A stretch of DNA of 64,000 nucleotides from Thalassospiraceae bacterium LMO-SO8 (GCA_031655335.1 CP134226.1:2746001-2810000); one strand, 5' to 3'; numbered from the stretch's first letter, positions 7,830-17,048 are shown. Program-made: numbers and translations. Notes: a model not told the origin generated them from the sequence alone.

Positions 7830-8672
7830 GTGAAGTTTTCGCCGACAGGTCTTGGGAATTTTGCAGCGGCGTTTGCGCAACGCTCGCTCGCGAGCCAGCG
7901 CATCGGTTTTGAATTGCGCTTCAACCAACTGCAGAACACCTTAATCGGTCGCTTCAACGAGGAGGTCGATAAGGCCAACGATACACCGCTCAATACCCAG
8001 CGCAAGATCAATACACTTCAGAAAAAGTCACAGGATTTAGTGGCCGCGCTGCCGGTCCTTCAGGAATACCGTCAGGGCAACACGAACAACAAAGGCCAGC
8101 TCGAGGCGTTGTTCGAGGAAATCACGGGCCTGTTTTCGACATTCAACCAGGACGCCACCGTTGACGCCGATGAGGTTGCCGCCTTCAACGCGCAGCGGGA
8201 TGTGGTCGTCAATCGGCTTAATAATATTTTTGTGTTTTCCCATCCGGATATCAACGACGCCAATACCATCCAGCGCCTGAAGGATAACCTGGATACTCTG
8301 CGCGGTCTCGAGGTCGTGGCCGGGCCGCTGTCGGATCCTCAAAACCAAGCCGTCTCCGATACGTTGACGCGGTTCCAGACCGAGACCAGCATCGGTATAA
8401 CCGTGACGCAGAACACGATCTCGACGACGTTGGATCTGGAACAGCGGATCGAATCCAAGTTCTCGTCCGCGGATGCGGAATTGTTGGAGTTGACGACGGA
8501 AGAGCAGGCGCGGCGCAACAAACAGATTGAGAATATGCAGATCGACCTTGGGAATCAGTTGCGGGCGATTTCCATTAGTTTCGAATTGAATGCCGCCTTC
8601 GCTGAATCCTTGCAGGCGCGCCTGACGAAAGCTCTGCCGCAGCCGGGTTCGGTTTTGAATCTGTTCTCTTGA
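7830..8672 (+). CDS. Unrecognised helical protein in the flagellin-modification island
   Basis: 280 residues from a GTG start; AGGGA lies 12 bases upstream. I recognise no family. It has no signal peptide and no membrane segment. Predicted structure is nearly all helix with heptad-like spacing (residues 20-75 and 195-265), and the protein ends in a short hydrophobic SVLNLFS, loosely like flagellin C-termini. The upstream 281 bp are unusually AT-rich for this window. It is flanked by the sulfotransferase-like gene and the convergent TPR/GT41 gene. It could be a flagellum-associated secreted protein, a chaperone or a scaffold for modification. None of these can be shown from sequence. Confidence 0.75.
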   Translation: MKFSPTGLGNFAAAFAQRSLASQRIGFELRFNQLQNTLIGRFNEEVDKANDTPLNTQRKINTLQKKSQDLVAALPVLQEYRQGNTNNKGQLEALFEEITGLFSTFNQDATVDADEVAAFNAQRDVVVNRLNNIFVFSHPDINDANTIQRLKDNLDTLRGLEVVAGPLSDPQNQAVSDTLTRFQTETSIGITVTQNTISTTLDLEQRIESKFSSADAELLELTTEEQARRNKQIENMQIDLGNQLRAISISFELNAAFAESLQARLTKALPQPGSVLNLFS

Positions 8673-8733
8673 GCAGCATTCGTCGCGAAGGTCTGAGCCA
8701 CAGCCCTTCGCCGTTCTTATTAACAAACAAACG

Positions 8734-10710
8734 CTACGAGGTGGGGACTTCGCGCCCAAGCAGGCGCAAATAGGCCCGCTCGATGGAGCGCACATGCGGT
8801 TCCGGGTTGAACAGTAGGGCTTGACGCATTTCCTTGCGAAGGGTTCTCCGAATTTCAGACAGAGTGCCGACGTCGCTCAGGATATCAACCGTCAATTTGA
8901 TCAGATCCGCCCGTGTTTCAGCGATCCAGCCTGGGCGGGCTCCCGTGTACACCACGCTTGCCCCCAGCCGGTCAAAAGGCCTTTCCCCCTTTAGCGAGAG
9001 GACGGGGACGCCCATCCATAGAGAATCCGCAATGATGCTCGGGTTTGCCCGGCGGCCGACATCGACGAATACATCGATGCTGTTCCAGTAGTCGGGGTCG
9101 ACGATCATCTGGTCCGCGTATTTTTGCTCGGAAGACATTTCAATGCGGTCGGCAAGGTCGAATGCCTTAAGTTGGAATTTGATGCGGTTGAAGGCTTCCG
9201 GATCGACGACCGGGGTGGCGCCGGCGATAAGTCGTGCCTGTGGGATTTTATTGAGAATTTCGGCGAGCATCTCGGCTTCGTCCCGCATGATCGCTCCTGC
9301 GTCGCAGGATATGCCGATGGCGGGGGCGCCGGATTTCTCGACAGGCAGCTCACCGATGGCAGGCAAAGTTTTTCGAGGCTGATATGACAACAGGCCGAAG
9401 TCTACCTTGTGGGTCTTCTGGTCTTCACGTAATTCCTCCTTGGCCGCTGCGTCGGTGATATCGTCCGTCAGGACATAGTCGATGCCAGGCATGCCTAAGC
9501 CCATCCCCGCACCCCAGGCGCCAACCTGAATCTTGGCTGGGTGCATTTGCATGACTGTCGCGCGATTGTTTGCGTCATCGGTGCAAAGATCGATGAGAAT
9601 GTCGATCTGGTCGCCGGTGATGATTACAGCCAGAAGTTCATCATCCAGATTGCCCACATAGCGCACGTTATCTGCGCTTGCGCGAAGCCGCTGAGTTGTC
9701 GAATCGCTGCCATGGGATTGCTGGTAGACGGTCACATGGAAACGCCGCCGGTCGTGCAACTGTAAAAAAGGCTCGACCATCCGAGTCTGGTCGCCGAACA
9801 TGAACCTATTGGAAATGTAGCCTAACCTGATCTTCTCTTCGTCCGATCCGGTTCCGGTGTCATCATCAACGACGGCTTCTGGTGGCAGGCCGGGTGCATC
9901 TTTCAATCGGCGCTTGAGTTGCTGGTGCAACTCATCGATCATCTTGGCATGCCCCGGTGGCAGCGCCGAGGACCGCGCGAAAACCGCGGCGGCCAGCTCG
10001 ATCGATTCCTTGTCCAGCTCCAAAGCGGCTTTGTGTTGCAGGGGGGCTTCCTCGAATTCGCCGAGCCGATAGCAAAGATTGCCCAATTTGAAGCGGGTGT
10101 CTGCGTCGTTCGGCTGAAGTTCGATGGCCTTCGACAAGTGCTGCAAGGCCTCGGTATAACGGCCCAATTCGCAAAGCGCGTCACCGTAATCACGGTGGCA
10201 TTCGGGATTGTTCGGGTTGATTTTGAGTTCGCGCTCGAAATGCCGAATGCTGTCGAAAAATCTGCGGGCGTTATACTGCGACATGCCATGCAGGTAATTG
10301 ACGGAGGGGCTTGCCGTCTTCAACGACGTGAAATAGTTCGAGAATCGAACCGGCAATAGACCTTCGATGGTCGGGTGCGGCATCAAGGTCATCGACAATT
10401 TCGCGTAAAACAGGCCTTCGTTGAGCCGTCCGACCTGCGTATAGAGATTGGCCAATGCCTCTGCGTACTCAAAGCATTCCGGGGCCAGGCTGGCCGCCTT
10501 CTCGAACAGTTCAAGGGCGCGGCCCAGCTCATTCATTTCAAGGGCGACCAAGCCGAGAAAATAGAAACTTTCCGGCCGAGTGTCGTCGATCATGACCAGG
10601 CGGTCGATGCCGGCCAGAGCACTTTCAGAATGTGCATTGCCGATCAGTTCAAGAACTTCGCGTGCAATGTCATCGTATTTCAGGGCAGCCTGATCATCAG
10701 GTCCTGTCAT
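8734..10710 (-). CDS. TPR protein with OGT-like (GT41/SPINDLY-type) glycosyltransferase domain
   Basis: 658 residues. The N-terminal ~270 residues carry several TPR units (for example CHRDYGDALCELGRYTEALQ near 169-188 and the following ELQPNDADTRFKLGNLCYRL). From about 300 on it resembles bacterial OGT/SPY-like GT41 proteins: RLGYISNRF, then DIDILIDL-like QIDILIDLC, and a late IADSLWMGVPVLSLKGERPF motif that contacts nucleotide-sugar in the family. Bacterial GT41 members glycosylate Ser/Thr of flagellins or adhesins. It is convergent with the unknown gene upstream and lies 57 bp from flaF on the same strand. Likely an O-linked flagellin transferase; substrate inferred from context. Confidence 0.85.
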   Translation of the reverse strand: MTGPDDQAALKYDDIAREVLELIGNAHSESALAGIDRLVMIDDTRPESFYFLGLVALEMNELGRALELFEKAASLAPECFEYAEALANLYTQVGRLNEGLFYAKLSMTLMPHPTIEGLLPVRFSNYFTSLKTASPSVNYLHGMSQYNARRFFDSIRHFERELKINPNNPECHRDYGDALCELGRYTEALQHLSKAIELQPNDADTRFKLGNLCYRLGEFEEAPLQHKAALELDKESIELAAAVFARSSALPPGHAKMIDELHQQLKRRLKDAPGLPPEAVVDDDTGTGSDEEKIRLGYISNRFMFGDQTRMVEPFLQLHDRRRFHVTVYQQSHGSDSTTQRLRASADNVRYVGNLDDELLAVIITGDQIDILIDLCTDDANNRATVMQMHPAKIQVGAWGAGMGLGMPGIDYVLTDDITDAAAKEELREDQKTHKVDFGLLSYQPRKTLPAIGELPVEKSGAPAIGISCDAGAIMRDEAEMLAEILNKIPQARLIAGATPVVDPEAFNRIKFQLKAFDLADRIEMSSEQKYADQMIVDPDYWNSIDVFVDVGRRANPSIIADSLWMGVPVLSLKGERPFDRLGASVVYTGARPGWIAETRADLIKLTVDILSDVGTLSEIRRTLRKEMRQALLFNPEPHVRSIERAYLRLLGREVPTS

Positions 10711-10766
10711 TCTTCCTAACCTCTAATCGACTGCTATCCACGGATGTGATTGCCGTATGCGGTTCG

Positions 10767-11270
10767 CTAGACATCCAGATCGATCGGTTTCGATCCGGAC
10801 TGAGGGGGGCTAGCGGACGGCTCATCTGGCGCTTGGGCATTTCCAAGTTGCTCAGCCGGGGCCGCTTCGGTCTCTTTGCCCGCATTTTCAGGGACCTGGG
10901 CTAGACCAGCGGCGATGTTCCGGTTGATGTCGATAAGAACGGCAAGGGCCTCCGGCGTGGGTTTGGCCAGGGCGCCGACGGTGTGTTTGTCGACGAACTT
11001 GCATAAGGTCAGCATGTTGATACGGAGGTCGCTGGGAACCTCAGAATGTTCCAAGGTCAGTTCAGACTGAAAGATCGTCCACAGGCGCCAGTTCAAGCGA
11101 AGCGCCGCTTTTCGAGCGTCCTTCATCGTCTTCGGGTCGAGGTTGTCATCAATGATCGAGGCCGCCATCCGCTTAGCGGCTTCGATCAGCGCCCAAGCCT
11201 CGGTCTGCGCCGGGTTTCCGCCCACTGGCCGACGCTCGTATTTTTGAACTTGGTTCTTGTATGGAGGCAT
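10767..11270 (-). CDS. flaF: Flagellin synthesis regulator FlaF
   Basis: 167 residues from the ATG at 11270; a GTG at 11285 is in frame but has no better ribosome site. The core matches FlaF: YKNQVQKYE at the start, an alpha-helical AWALIEAAKRMAASI, LRLNWRLWTIFQSEL, NMLTLCKFVDKHTV and LAVLIDINRNIAAGL. In alphaproteobacteria FlaF is required for flagellin synthesis or secretion and works against the repressor FlbT. FlbT is not in this window. A C-terminal extension after about residue 125 is Ala/Glu/Pro-rich and likely disordered. It sits between the modification island and flgL-flgK. Confidence 0.88.
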   Translation of the reverse strand: MPPYKNQVQKYERRPVGGNPAQTEAWALIEAAKRMAASIIDDNLDPKTMKDARKAALRLNWRLWTIFQSELTLEHSEVPSDLRINMLTLCKFVDKHTVGALAKPTPEALAVLIDINRNIAAGLAQVPENAGKETEAAPAEQLGNAQAPDEPSASPPQSGSKPIDLDV

Positions 11271-11438
11271 TTGTTCGTTGCACACCCAGAATTATAATAA
11301 GACACAACTTACCACGTGATCTTCGGAAAATTAAGTTGTCATAAGATTAACGGCAGCGGGCCGACCGCAGCGGAATCGCCTAAGAACCTGTAGAATTTAC
11401 AGGATCATAAGCAACGCCACTGTGATGAACGTCAAGGC

Positions 11439-13844
11439 CTAAAGGAAGTTTGATAGGCTCAACTGCCTGACCCGCGAGAAGGTCTGGTATGAGGCCTCCA
11501 GAACCCGCTGGCTGTCCAGCAACCGCGTGATCGCATCTAGGGGGTCGATGTTCTCGATCTCGGCAACGCTGCTTTCGAAGTACGATATAATTTGGTCATT
11601 GGATGTTTTGATGTCGTTCAGAAGAACGGCCCGGTAGCCCAGGATGATCTCCATTTCCTCGATATTGCTGTTCAATTCCGCGCCGAACGGCGGCGGCGTC
11701 GAATTGGTGCGGTCCAGCGCGTCGTCCATCAGGAAGATGGCCTCGCTGACTCGGTTCACGTTCTGATCGAGGCCGCCTTCCGTTCCGTACTCTCCCTGCA
11801 GTACCAGGAACATGCCACGGATCGCTTTTTCGAAGGCCGGATCTACCCCGGTGATGTCGAGTTCGAAGGTCCGGGAGTCGCTGGCCCGATGGGTCAGTGA
11901 CATCGTGTCGCCCTGGTAGTAGCTGGTAGCCGAGATCGTTCCGATGGTGTTGACCGCGTTCAGAGTGCCGGCGGTGACCGTCGGCGTGGTGTCATCGACG
12001 GTATTGGTCGGGATCAAGGTCGCCGTCCGGCCGTCCGACGAGACGGAGGCGATGGTGAAGTTGGTGCCGTCGTTGGCGGTGCCGGTGCCGGCCAGCGCGA
12101 AGACCGTTCCGGCCGGCAGATTGTTACCGGCGGCATCGCGGAAGAAACCGCCACCCAGGGTAATGCTATCCGCCGACGGCGTGTTATCGGCAAACGTGAT
12201 GCTGCCAGTACCTGCGAGCACGGCATTCGTGGCGACTTCATTTGAATCGTCCACATCATCCGTAGCGATCAGGGTCGCCGTCGTCCCGTCAGATGAGATC
12301 GACGCGATGGTGAAAGTGGCGTTGTTCGCCACCGTGCCGGTTACGGTGATGCGACTACCCGCTGGAAGAAGGTTGCCCTTGGCGTCCGTGAAGGTCGAGC
12401 CCGCTAGCGTGATGGTATCGGCGTTGGCGCCGTTTTCCGTGAAGGTGACCTGGTCACCGCCGTTGGCGCTGGCGTCGAAGTAGAAGTTCCGTTCCGCTGC
12501 GTTGAACGAGAAAAGTTCGGGGCGGGAAGACACAACCCCCGTGGTGACCGTGGCAACCGTGGCATCGACACTTTCGTCGTCTTCAAGCGTGATGGTTGTG
12601 CCATCCGCCGAGACGGACTTGACGGTGAAAATCTTGCCGTCGTTTTCCGTATTCGTATTGTTGATTTTGATTTTCTGGCCGTTTTCCAGGGCAGAATAGG
12701 TGCCTGCGGTACCGGCGATCAGCTGATCCTCGCCGTCGGCACCTGTTCCGACGGAGAACGTGAGGGGGTTGCCGCCGCCCGCTGTGTGGACGGTCGCGCC
12801 GCTGCCGCCAGATGATACCAGGCGTTTGCTTTCCACGACCAGATTGGTGCCGTCGTTGCTGGCGACCGTGAATGTTCCGTTGTTGTCGACGGTTCCTGCA
12901 ATGGTGATTACCGACCCTTCTGGAATGGCCTCCAGGGCGTCGGCGTTCACGGCCGTGATGGTATTGGTGCGGCGATCGAAGGTGACGAGAGCCGGGGTTG
13001 TCACCGACTGACGCGGATCTTCAGGGTTGGGGTAGGTGAATGTGGCGCCGACGGGCGTCGCCTCGTCGGTGAGCTGTTCCGTGCGGACATCGATCCAAAG
13101 ACCGTTGGGATCGACGGAATCCACCGTATAGATGCCGTCGTTCAGGCCATCGACGGTCCCGGAAATCGTGATCGTCGTGCCGGCGGCGATGTTTTGGAAC
13201 TGGCCGCTGGATGCGGTCGTGTTGATGCGGCTTTTCCCGGTGCCTGCATCGGCCTGCTCGAACGTCAGATGGGCCGGATTCAGGTCGACGCTGCTGCGGT
13301 TGATCGAAAAATTCTCAAGATTTGCGTCCCGGGTGGTGGGGACAGACACCCGGGCGCCGTCGAACACGGACTGGAACGCCTCGACCGTCGACAGGCCGAA
13401 GCTGACGGGTTCCGTGCGCACGGTGCCGCCGCCGAAGATGTAGCGGCCATCCGCTTCCGTGTTCAGCAGGTTCTGGATTTCCTTCAATGCGCGGAAGGCG
13501 TCGGCCTGGATTTGTTCGACCCGTTCCGGGTCTGTGTGATCGCCGTTGGAAAACTGGAACAGCAGTTCGCGGAAGTTGCTGATGGCCCCCTTGATCCCAG
13601 TGACCGCCGTCGTTTGGACGTCCAGGCGCAGTTGGGCCTGGACGTTGTTCGCGTTGAATCGTTCCAGACTGGACTTGGCGTTCTCAATGTTGACCAGACG
13701 TTGCGAGGACAAGGCCAGACCGCTGTAGGTCTGCGATTTCTTTTCCGTGCCGATCTGGGTTTCCAGGTCGTGTAGCGTCCTCTGCGTTTGCAGGAAACGG
13801 CTGATCAGAATGGTGTTGGAGGCGGAACTGCTGATTCTGGTCAT
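11439..13844 (-). CDS. flgL: Hook-filament junction protein FlgL with a large repeat insertion
   Basis: 801 residues, over twice the usual FlgL length of roughly 300-400. The N-terminal flagellin-like domain (1-165, with NTILISRFLQTQRTLHDLE and ADGRYIFGGG near 131-140) and the C-terminal helices (about 640-801, ending RVRQLSLSNFL) are typical. Between them, residues about 219-630 hold five copies of a beta-rich unit of the pattern G-x-x-I-T-I-x-G-T-x-x-N-D/N-G/A-T-F-T-I/V-A-S. The last two copies lie in an 82-residue tandem duplication (467-548 and 550-630). FlgL adapts the filament to the hook; the insertion should form a surface-exposed outer domain. AGGGG lies 8 bases before the ATG. It lies 11 bp after flgK. 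Confidence 0.9.
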   Translation of the reverse strand: MTRISSSASNTILISRFLQTQRTLHDLETQIGTEKKSQTYSGLALSSQRLVNIENAKSSLERFNANNVQAQLRLDVQTTAVTGIKGAISNFRELLFQFSNGDHTDPERVEQIQADAFRALKEIQNLLNTEADGRYIFGGGTVRTEPVSFGLSTVEAFQSVFDGARVSVPTTRDANLENFSINRSSVDLNPAHLTFEQADAGTGKSRINTTASSGQFQNIAAGTTITISGTVDGLNDGIYTVDSVDPNGLWIDVRTEQLTDEATPVGATFTYPNPEDPRQSVTTPALVTFDRRTNTITAVNADALEAIPEGSVITIAGTVDNNGTFTVASNDGTNLVVESKRLVSSGGSGATVHTAGGGNPLTFSVGTGADGEDQLIAGTAGTYSALENGQKIKINNTNTENDGKIFTVKSVSADGTTITLEDDESVDATVATVTTGVVSSRPELFSFNAAERNFYFDASANGGDQVTFTENGANADTITLAGSTFTDAKGNLLPAGSRITVTGTVANNATFTIASISSDGTTATLIATDDVDDSNEVATNAVLAGTGSITFADNTPSADSITLGGGFFRDAAGNNLPAGTVFALAGTGTANDGTNFTIASVSSDGRTATLIPTNTVDDTTPTVTAGTLNAVNTIGTISATSYYQGDTMSLTHRASDSRTFELDITGVDPAFEKAIRGMFLVLQGEYGTEGGLDQNVNRVSEAIFLMDDALDRTNSTPPPFGAELNSNIEEMEIILGYRAVLLNDIKTSNDQIISYFESSVAEIENIDPLDAITRLLDSQRVLEASYQTFSRVRQLSLSNFL
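11955..13190 (-). repeat. Beta-repeat region encoded within flgL
   Basis: Encodes FlgL residues about 219-630. Repeat cores lie at residues 219-253, 307-338, 387-421, 494-526 and 577-611. The last two cores belong to an 82-residue tandem duplication encoded at 12201-12446 and 11955-12197. The protein repeats are clear. DNA identity between units is lower, so the expansion is not very recent. A similar unit is in FlgE. Confidence 0.8.
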
Positions 13845-13855
13845 CGTATAATCCC

Positions 13856-16207
13856 CTAGGCCACGGCCTGTTCCAGGCGGTCAATCATTTCCTGGATGAC
13901 GGAAATTACCCGCGCGGCGGCGGAGAACGCCTGTTCAAACACGATCAGATCCGCCAATTCTTCGTCCAGGTTGACACCCCGGATGCTGTCGGACTTGAAC
14001 TGAAGACTTTCGGTCAAGGTGCGCTGGCTATCGATTTGCCGGTCGTTGGTGTCGGAAAGCGACGAACTGCGCGCGATGATCGACGAGGCGTATTCGGAGA
14101 AGCTGACATTCAACGACGGCAGGCCGCCGGAAACCGCGAATGAGTTGGAATTGGACAGCATTGCGGACAGTTCACTGGCAACGCCGTTGCTGCCGGGCGA
14201 TGTCAGGTATTCACCGGCCTGGCCTTTCGATGCGTCGAATTCCAAACGCCCGGACGAAACCAGACTGGGGGCCGCGACAATGTCCGACCGCACGGAAACC
14301 GCGGTCGATGCGCGGACATCGGATTCCTTCAAGCCCAGTTCGCTGATCAGCGTCGTGCCGGCGGTCGCCGGGGCGACGCCGGGCGAGGCGGAGTGCGTGA
14401 CGGTGAAGGACCGGCCGTCGTCATGGGCAATCCGCAACCGGAAGCCCGAGCCGTCGGGCACCACGGAAGCGGTGATGTTCTCGATCGGTGGGAAACTGGT
14501 CCCGGTGGCGGGGGCGCCGACGGGATAGAACATCCCCGACGTGTCCGTGCCGCCGTTGTTGATGAGATCGGCGATCTGCTGCAGCGTCGCCCCTGCCGGG
14601 ATGACGACATGGCCAAGATATTCCGGACCCGATCCCGTGTCCGGCGTGTTGGCGTCGCGGAAGCTGAGGACGGCGGAGGTGCTCACGAAGTTGGAACTGA
14701 GAACGTTCGAATCGTAGATGTTTTCCGCCAAACCGTCGACGAACAGGTTGTTCAGGCCGAAGAAGCTCGAAAACCCGGCAATCGTTTCATCGACGGTTCC
14801 GTCACCGTCCTTGTCGAATTCGATGGAGGCGTCTCCAAAGTCGCTGCCGTCGGCCGTGCCGCTTTCGTCGCGGAAACCGAATCCGAGCGAGGTGTTGTTG
14901 AGGTTGATGGACAGCTGGCTTTGATCATTCAGCGTCACCGATGCCGAGGGCGCGCCGTTGAGCTGGAAAAAATCTTCAAGTCGGGCGGCCAGTTCAGTGA
15001 TGGTGATTCCACCCCTATAGTCTTCACCGTCGCCATAGACTTGACCGTATACCGGATCGGTTGTGTCGCCGGCGCCGGTGTTATCGTCATCGTCAAGGAG
15101 TTGTGACATCCGAATAGACAATGTCTCGTTCCCATCACTGTCGGTCAGGACCAACACGGAATCGGAAGAGTTGGCGAAGGAAATCGTCTGTTCCTGGGGC
15201 AGGGTGAAAATGCGCTGGCCGGTCAGTTCCTGATGGCCGGGGAACGGCGTGCCGCGGTTGTGAACCAGGTTGATTTGGTCGCGCAACTGCGCCGCCAGTT
15301 CGTCAAGTTGCGCCTGAAGATTCGGCAGGACATCGTCGCGCATGTCGAGCAGGCCGGCCAGTTGGCCGCCGCGGGCCTGGGTCGTCAGGTCGTTGATGGC
15401 AAGCCGTTCGCCCACATAGATGCCGTCGATCTGGCCGCTGGCGACCGTCGAGGTCGAACTCATGGCGGCCGCGGATTCGTGAGTGATGGTCGGCGGAATG
15501 GTGTCGACCAGTGTCAGGCCCGAGGACGTGAACACGACGACGTCGCCGTCGTTGCGCGAGAAGAAGCGGATATCGACCAGTTCGGACAGGCGGTCGATCT
15601 TGTTGTCACGCTGATCTTCAAGGTCCGTGGTGTCGTTGCCGGTCGAACCGAAGCGGATAATGTCGTCGTTGAGCTGGTCGATGTCGGCCGTCAATTGATT
15701 CATCTCGGAGACGACGGCGGTGATCTGCTGATCGGCCTGCAGCCGCAGATCCTGAATCGTGCGGCTCATGGCGGCGAATTTCTCGACCGCTGACTGGGCT
15801 TGGCGGACCAGTTCGCTCTGCTCAAGGATGCGGTCCGGCGAAACCGAGAGAAGTTCCGCGGCCTCCTTGAACTCTTCCAGAATATGCGCGATGGAGGTGT
15901 TGTCCCCCGGCGCGCCGAACGTTTCCTGTAGGCGCTGGTAGTAGCTTTCCTTGACCGTCACGTGGTTGAGTTCGCCCAGTTCCGTGCGGATGGTTTTAAT
16001 CAGGCCGCCATCGACGACGCGGCTATAGCTGGCGATCGAGACCCCGGCGCCCTGGCCGGCCAGCACCACGGATTGCTGTTGGATGATCTTGCGTGAATAC
16101 CCCGGGGTGTTCACGTTGGCGACGTTCTGGGAAACGATATTGAGCGCCGTCTGATTCGCCAGCAGGCCGCTTTGCGCTGATCTCAGTGCTTGTGTGATAT
16201 CGCCCAT
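13856..16207 (-). CDS. flgK: Hook-associated protein FlgK
   Basis: 783 residues. The N-terminus has the flagellar rod/hook signature (TQALRSAQSGLLANQTALNI, then SQNVANVNTPGYSRK). A long coiled segment follows (about 130-200), then a variable beta-rich middle. The C-terminal helix motif (LDEELADLIVFEQAFSAAAR) matches HAP1 proteins. FlgK is the first junction protein between hook and filament. It is co-directional with and 11 bp upstream of flgL, the usual arrangement, and 36 bp downstream of the flgN-like chaperone gene. It is longer than the enteric FlgK, with the extra length in the outer domain. Confidence 0.95.
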   Translation of the reverse strand: MGDITQALRSAQSGLLANQTALNIVSQNVANVNTPGYSRKIIQQQSVVLAGQGAGVSIASYSRVVDGGLIKTIRTELGELNHVTVKESYYQRLQETFGAPGDNTSIAHILEEFKEAAELLSVSPDRILEQSELVRQAQSAVEKFAAMSRTIQDLRLQADQQITAVVSEMNQLTADIDQLNDDIIRFGSTGNDTTDLEDQRDNKIDRLSELVDIRFFSRNDGDVVVFTSSGLTLVDTIPPTITHESAAAMSSTSTVASGQIDGIYVGERLAINDLTTQARGGQLAGLLDMRDDVLPNLQAQLDELAAQLRDQINLVHNRGTPFPGHQELTGQRIFTLPQEQTISFANSSDSVLVLTDSDGNETLSIRMSQLLDDDDNTGAGDTTDPVYGQVYGDGEDYRGGITITELAARLEDFFQLNGAPSASVTLNDQSQLSINLNNTSLGFGFRDESGTADGSDFGDASIEFDKDGDGTVDETIAGFSSFFGLNNLFVDGLAENIYDSNVLSSNFVSTSAVLSFRDANTPDTGSGPEYLGHVVIPAGATLQQIADLINNGGTDTSGMFYPVGAPATGTSFPPIENITASVVPDGSGFRLRIAHDDGRSFTVTHSASPGVAPATAGTTLISELGLKESDVRASTAVSVRSDIVAAPSLVSSGRLEFDASKGQAGEYLTSPGSNGVASELSAMLSNSNSFAVSGGLPSLNVSFSEYASSIIARSSSLSDTNDRQIDSQRTLTESLQFKSDSIRGVNLDEELADLIVFEQAFSAAARVISVIQEMIDRLEQAVA

Positions 16208-16243
16208 GGTCGTTCGGTTCCCGTGTATTCGGTCGAGTGGCGG

Positions 16244-16687
16244 TTAAAGGTTTTGGTCAAGAGAGACGGCGACGGAATTGGCCGCCGCGCGCGTACCTTC
16301 CTTGCCCGTGCGGCCGTTCTTCGAATAGGTGCCGGAATGGGGAACGGCCTGCTGCACGGCTTCGGCGAACAGATCGATGACCTGCTTGTTGGCGGTCATG
16401 CCGACCTCGAGACGCATGGCGTTCTCGCCGACGGCGTTGGCCAGGCGGGTGCCCGCGACGGTCAGCTTCTCGTGCAGGTCGGGCGGAATGGCCTTCCAGT
16501 CCAGGTTGGCTTCATCCAGATCCTTCATGCTGTTTTCGTACAGGCGCGCAAGCGTCGCCTTGTCTTCCAGCATGGCTTCCACGTCGAGGAACCGGCGTTC
16601 GATGAGCGCCAGATTCTCCGCTTCGATCAAGTCGCTCATCTGGTCGGTCAATTCGACCATTCTTTCAAGGCGTTCCATCGGTTCCAT
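16244..16687 (-). CDS. FlgN-like export chaperone candidate
   Basis: 147 residues from the ATG at 16687; an open frame extends further upstream but overlaps flgJ and reads as non-native sequence. The product is small, acidic and nearly all helical (MERLERMVELTDQMSDLIEA at its start, a helix pair to about residue 110, then a short basic tail). Size, helicity and position between flgJ and flgK match FlgN family chaperones, which hold FlgK and FlgL before export. No motif is strong enough to prove the family. AGGACC lies 7 bases upstream of the ATG. Confidence 0.65.
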   Translation of the reverse strand: MEPMERLERMVELTDQMSDLIEAENLALIERRFLDVEAMLEDKATLARLYENSMKDLDEANLDWKAIPPDLHEKLTVAGTRLANAVGENAMRLEVGMTANKQVIDLFAEAVQQAVPHSGTYSKNGRTGKEGTRAAANSVAVSLDQNL

Positions 16688-16715
16688 GAGTGTAGGTCCT
16701 CCTGTCGGGCGCGTG

Positions 16716-17048
16716 TTAGCGCGCCTCCTGCATGCGGATAAGCTGGTCCAGAACGGTGTCGGCGATACCGACGCCGCCGGCCTTGGAAATGGCCTTGCCG
16801 TATTCGTCGATCTGCAGATTGCGCCAGATGTCCTCGGCCGGGCCGCCGCCAAAGGGTTTTTCGGCTTCGATGTTTTCGAACATCGGGCGGATCATTTCGG
16901 AAATGAAGACTGACTCGAAATCCTGGGCGACGGCGCGCATGCGCTGCATGGACATGGCGCTGTGCGCCTTGCCGGTCAGGGCACCGACCTTGGCCGAAGG
17001 CGCGGTCTGCAAGCCGACGAGCGTGGTATCGATGGCGCCGCTCATCAC
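16716..17048 (-). CDS. flgJ: Rod-binding protein, FlgJ N-terminal domain only
   Basis: 110 residues. The FlgJ_N/rod-binding signature is visible: AQDFESVFISEMIRPMFENI (about 41-60), then GGGPAEDIWRNLQIDEYGKA and the closing helix IADTVLDQLIRMQEA. The muramidase domain found in gammaproteobacterial FlgJ is absent, as is usual in alphaproteobacteria, so peptidoglycan cutting must rely on another enzyme. Its first codons overlap the end of flgI by 4 bases, so it is translationally coupled. It helps assemble the rod in the periplasm. Confidence 0.92.
   Translation of the reverse strand: MMSGAIDTTLVGLQTAPSAKVGALTGKAHSAMSMQRMRAVAQDFESVFISEMIRPMFENIEAEKPFGGGPAEDIWRNLQIDEYGKAISKAGGVGIADTVLDQLIRMQEAR

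Noticed and set aside
8140-8200. EF-hand-like NQDATVDADEV segment in the unknown island protein
   Set aside because: The Asp spacing and the required Gly and Glu of the calcium loop are not met.
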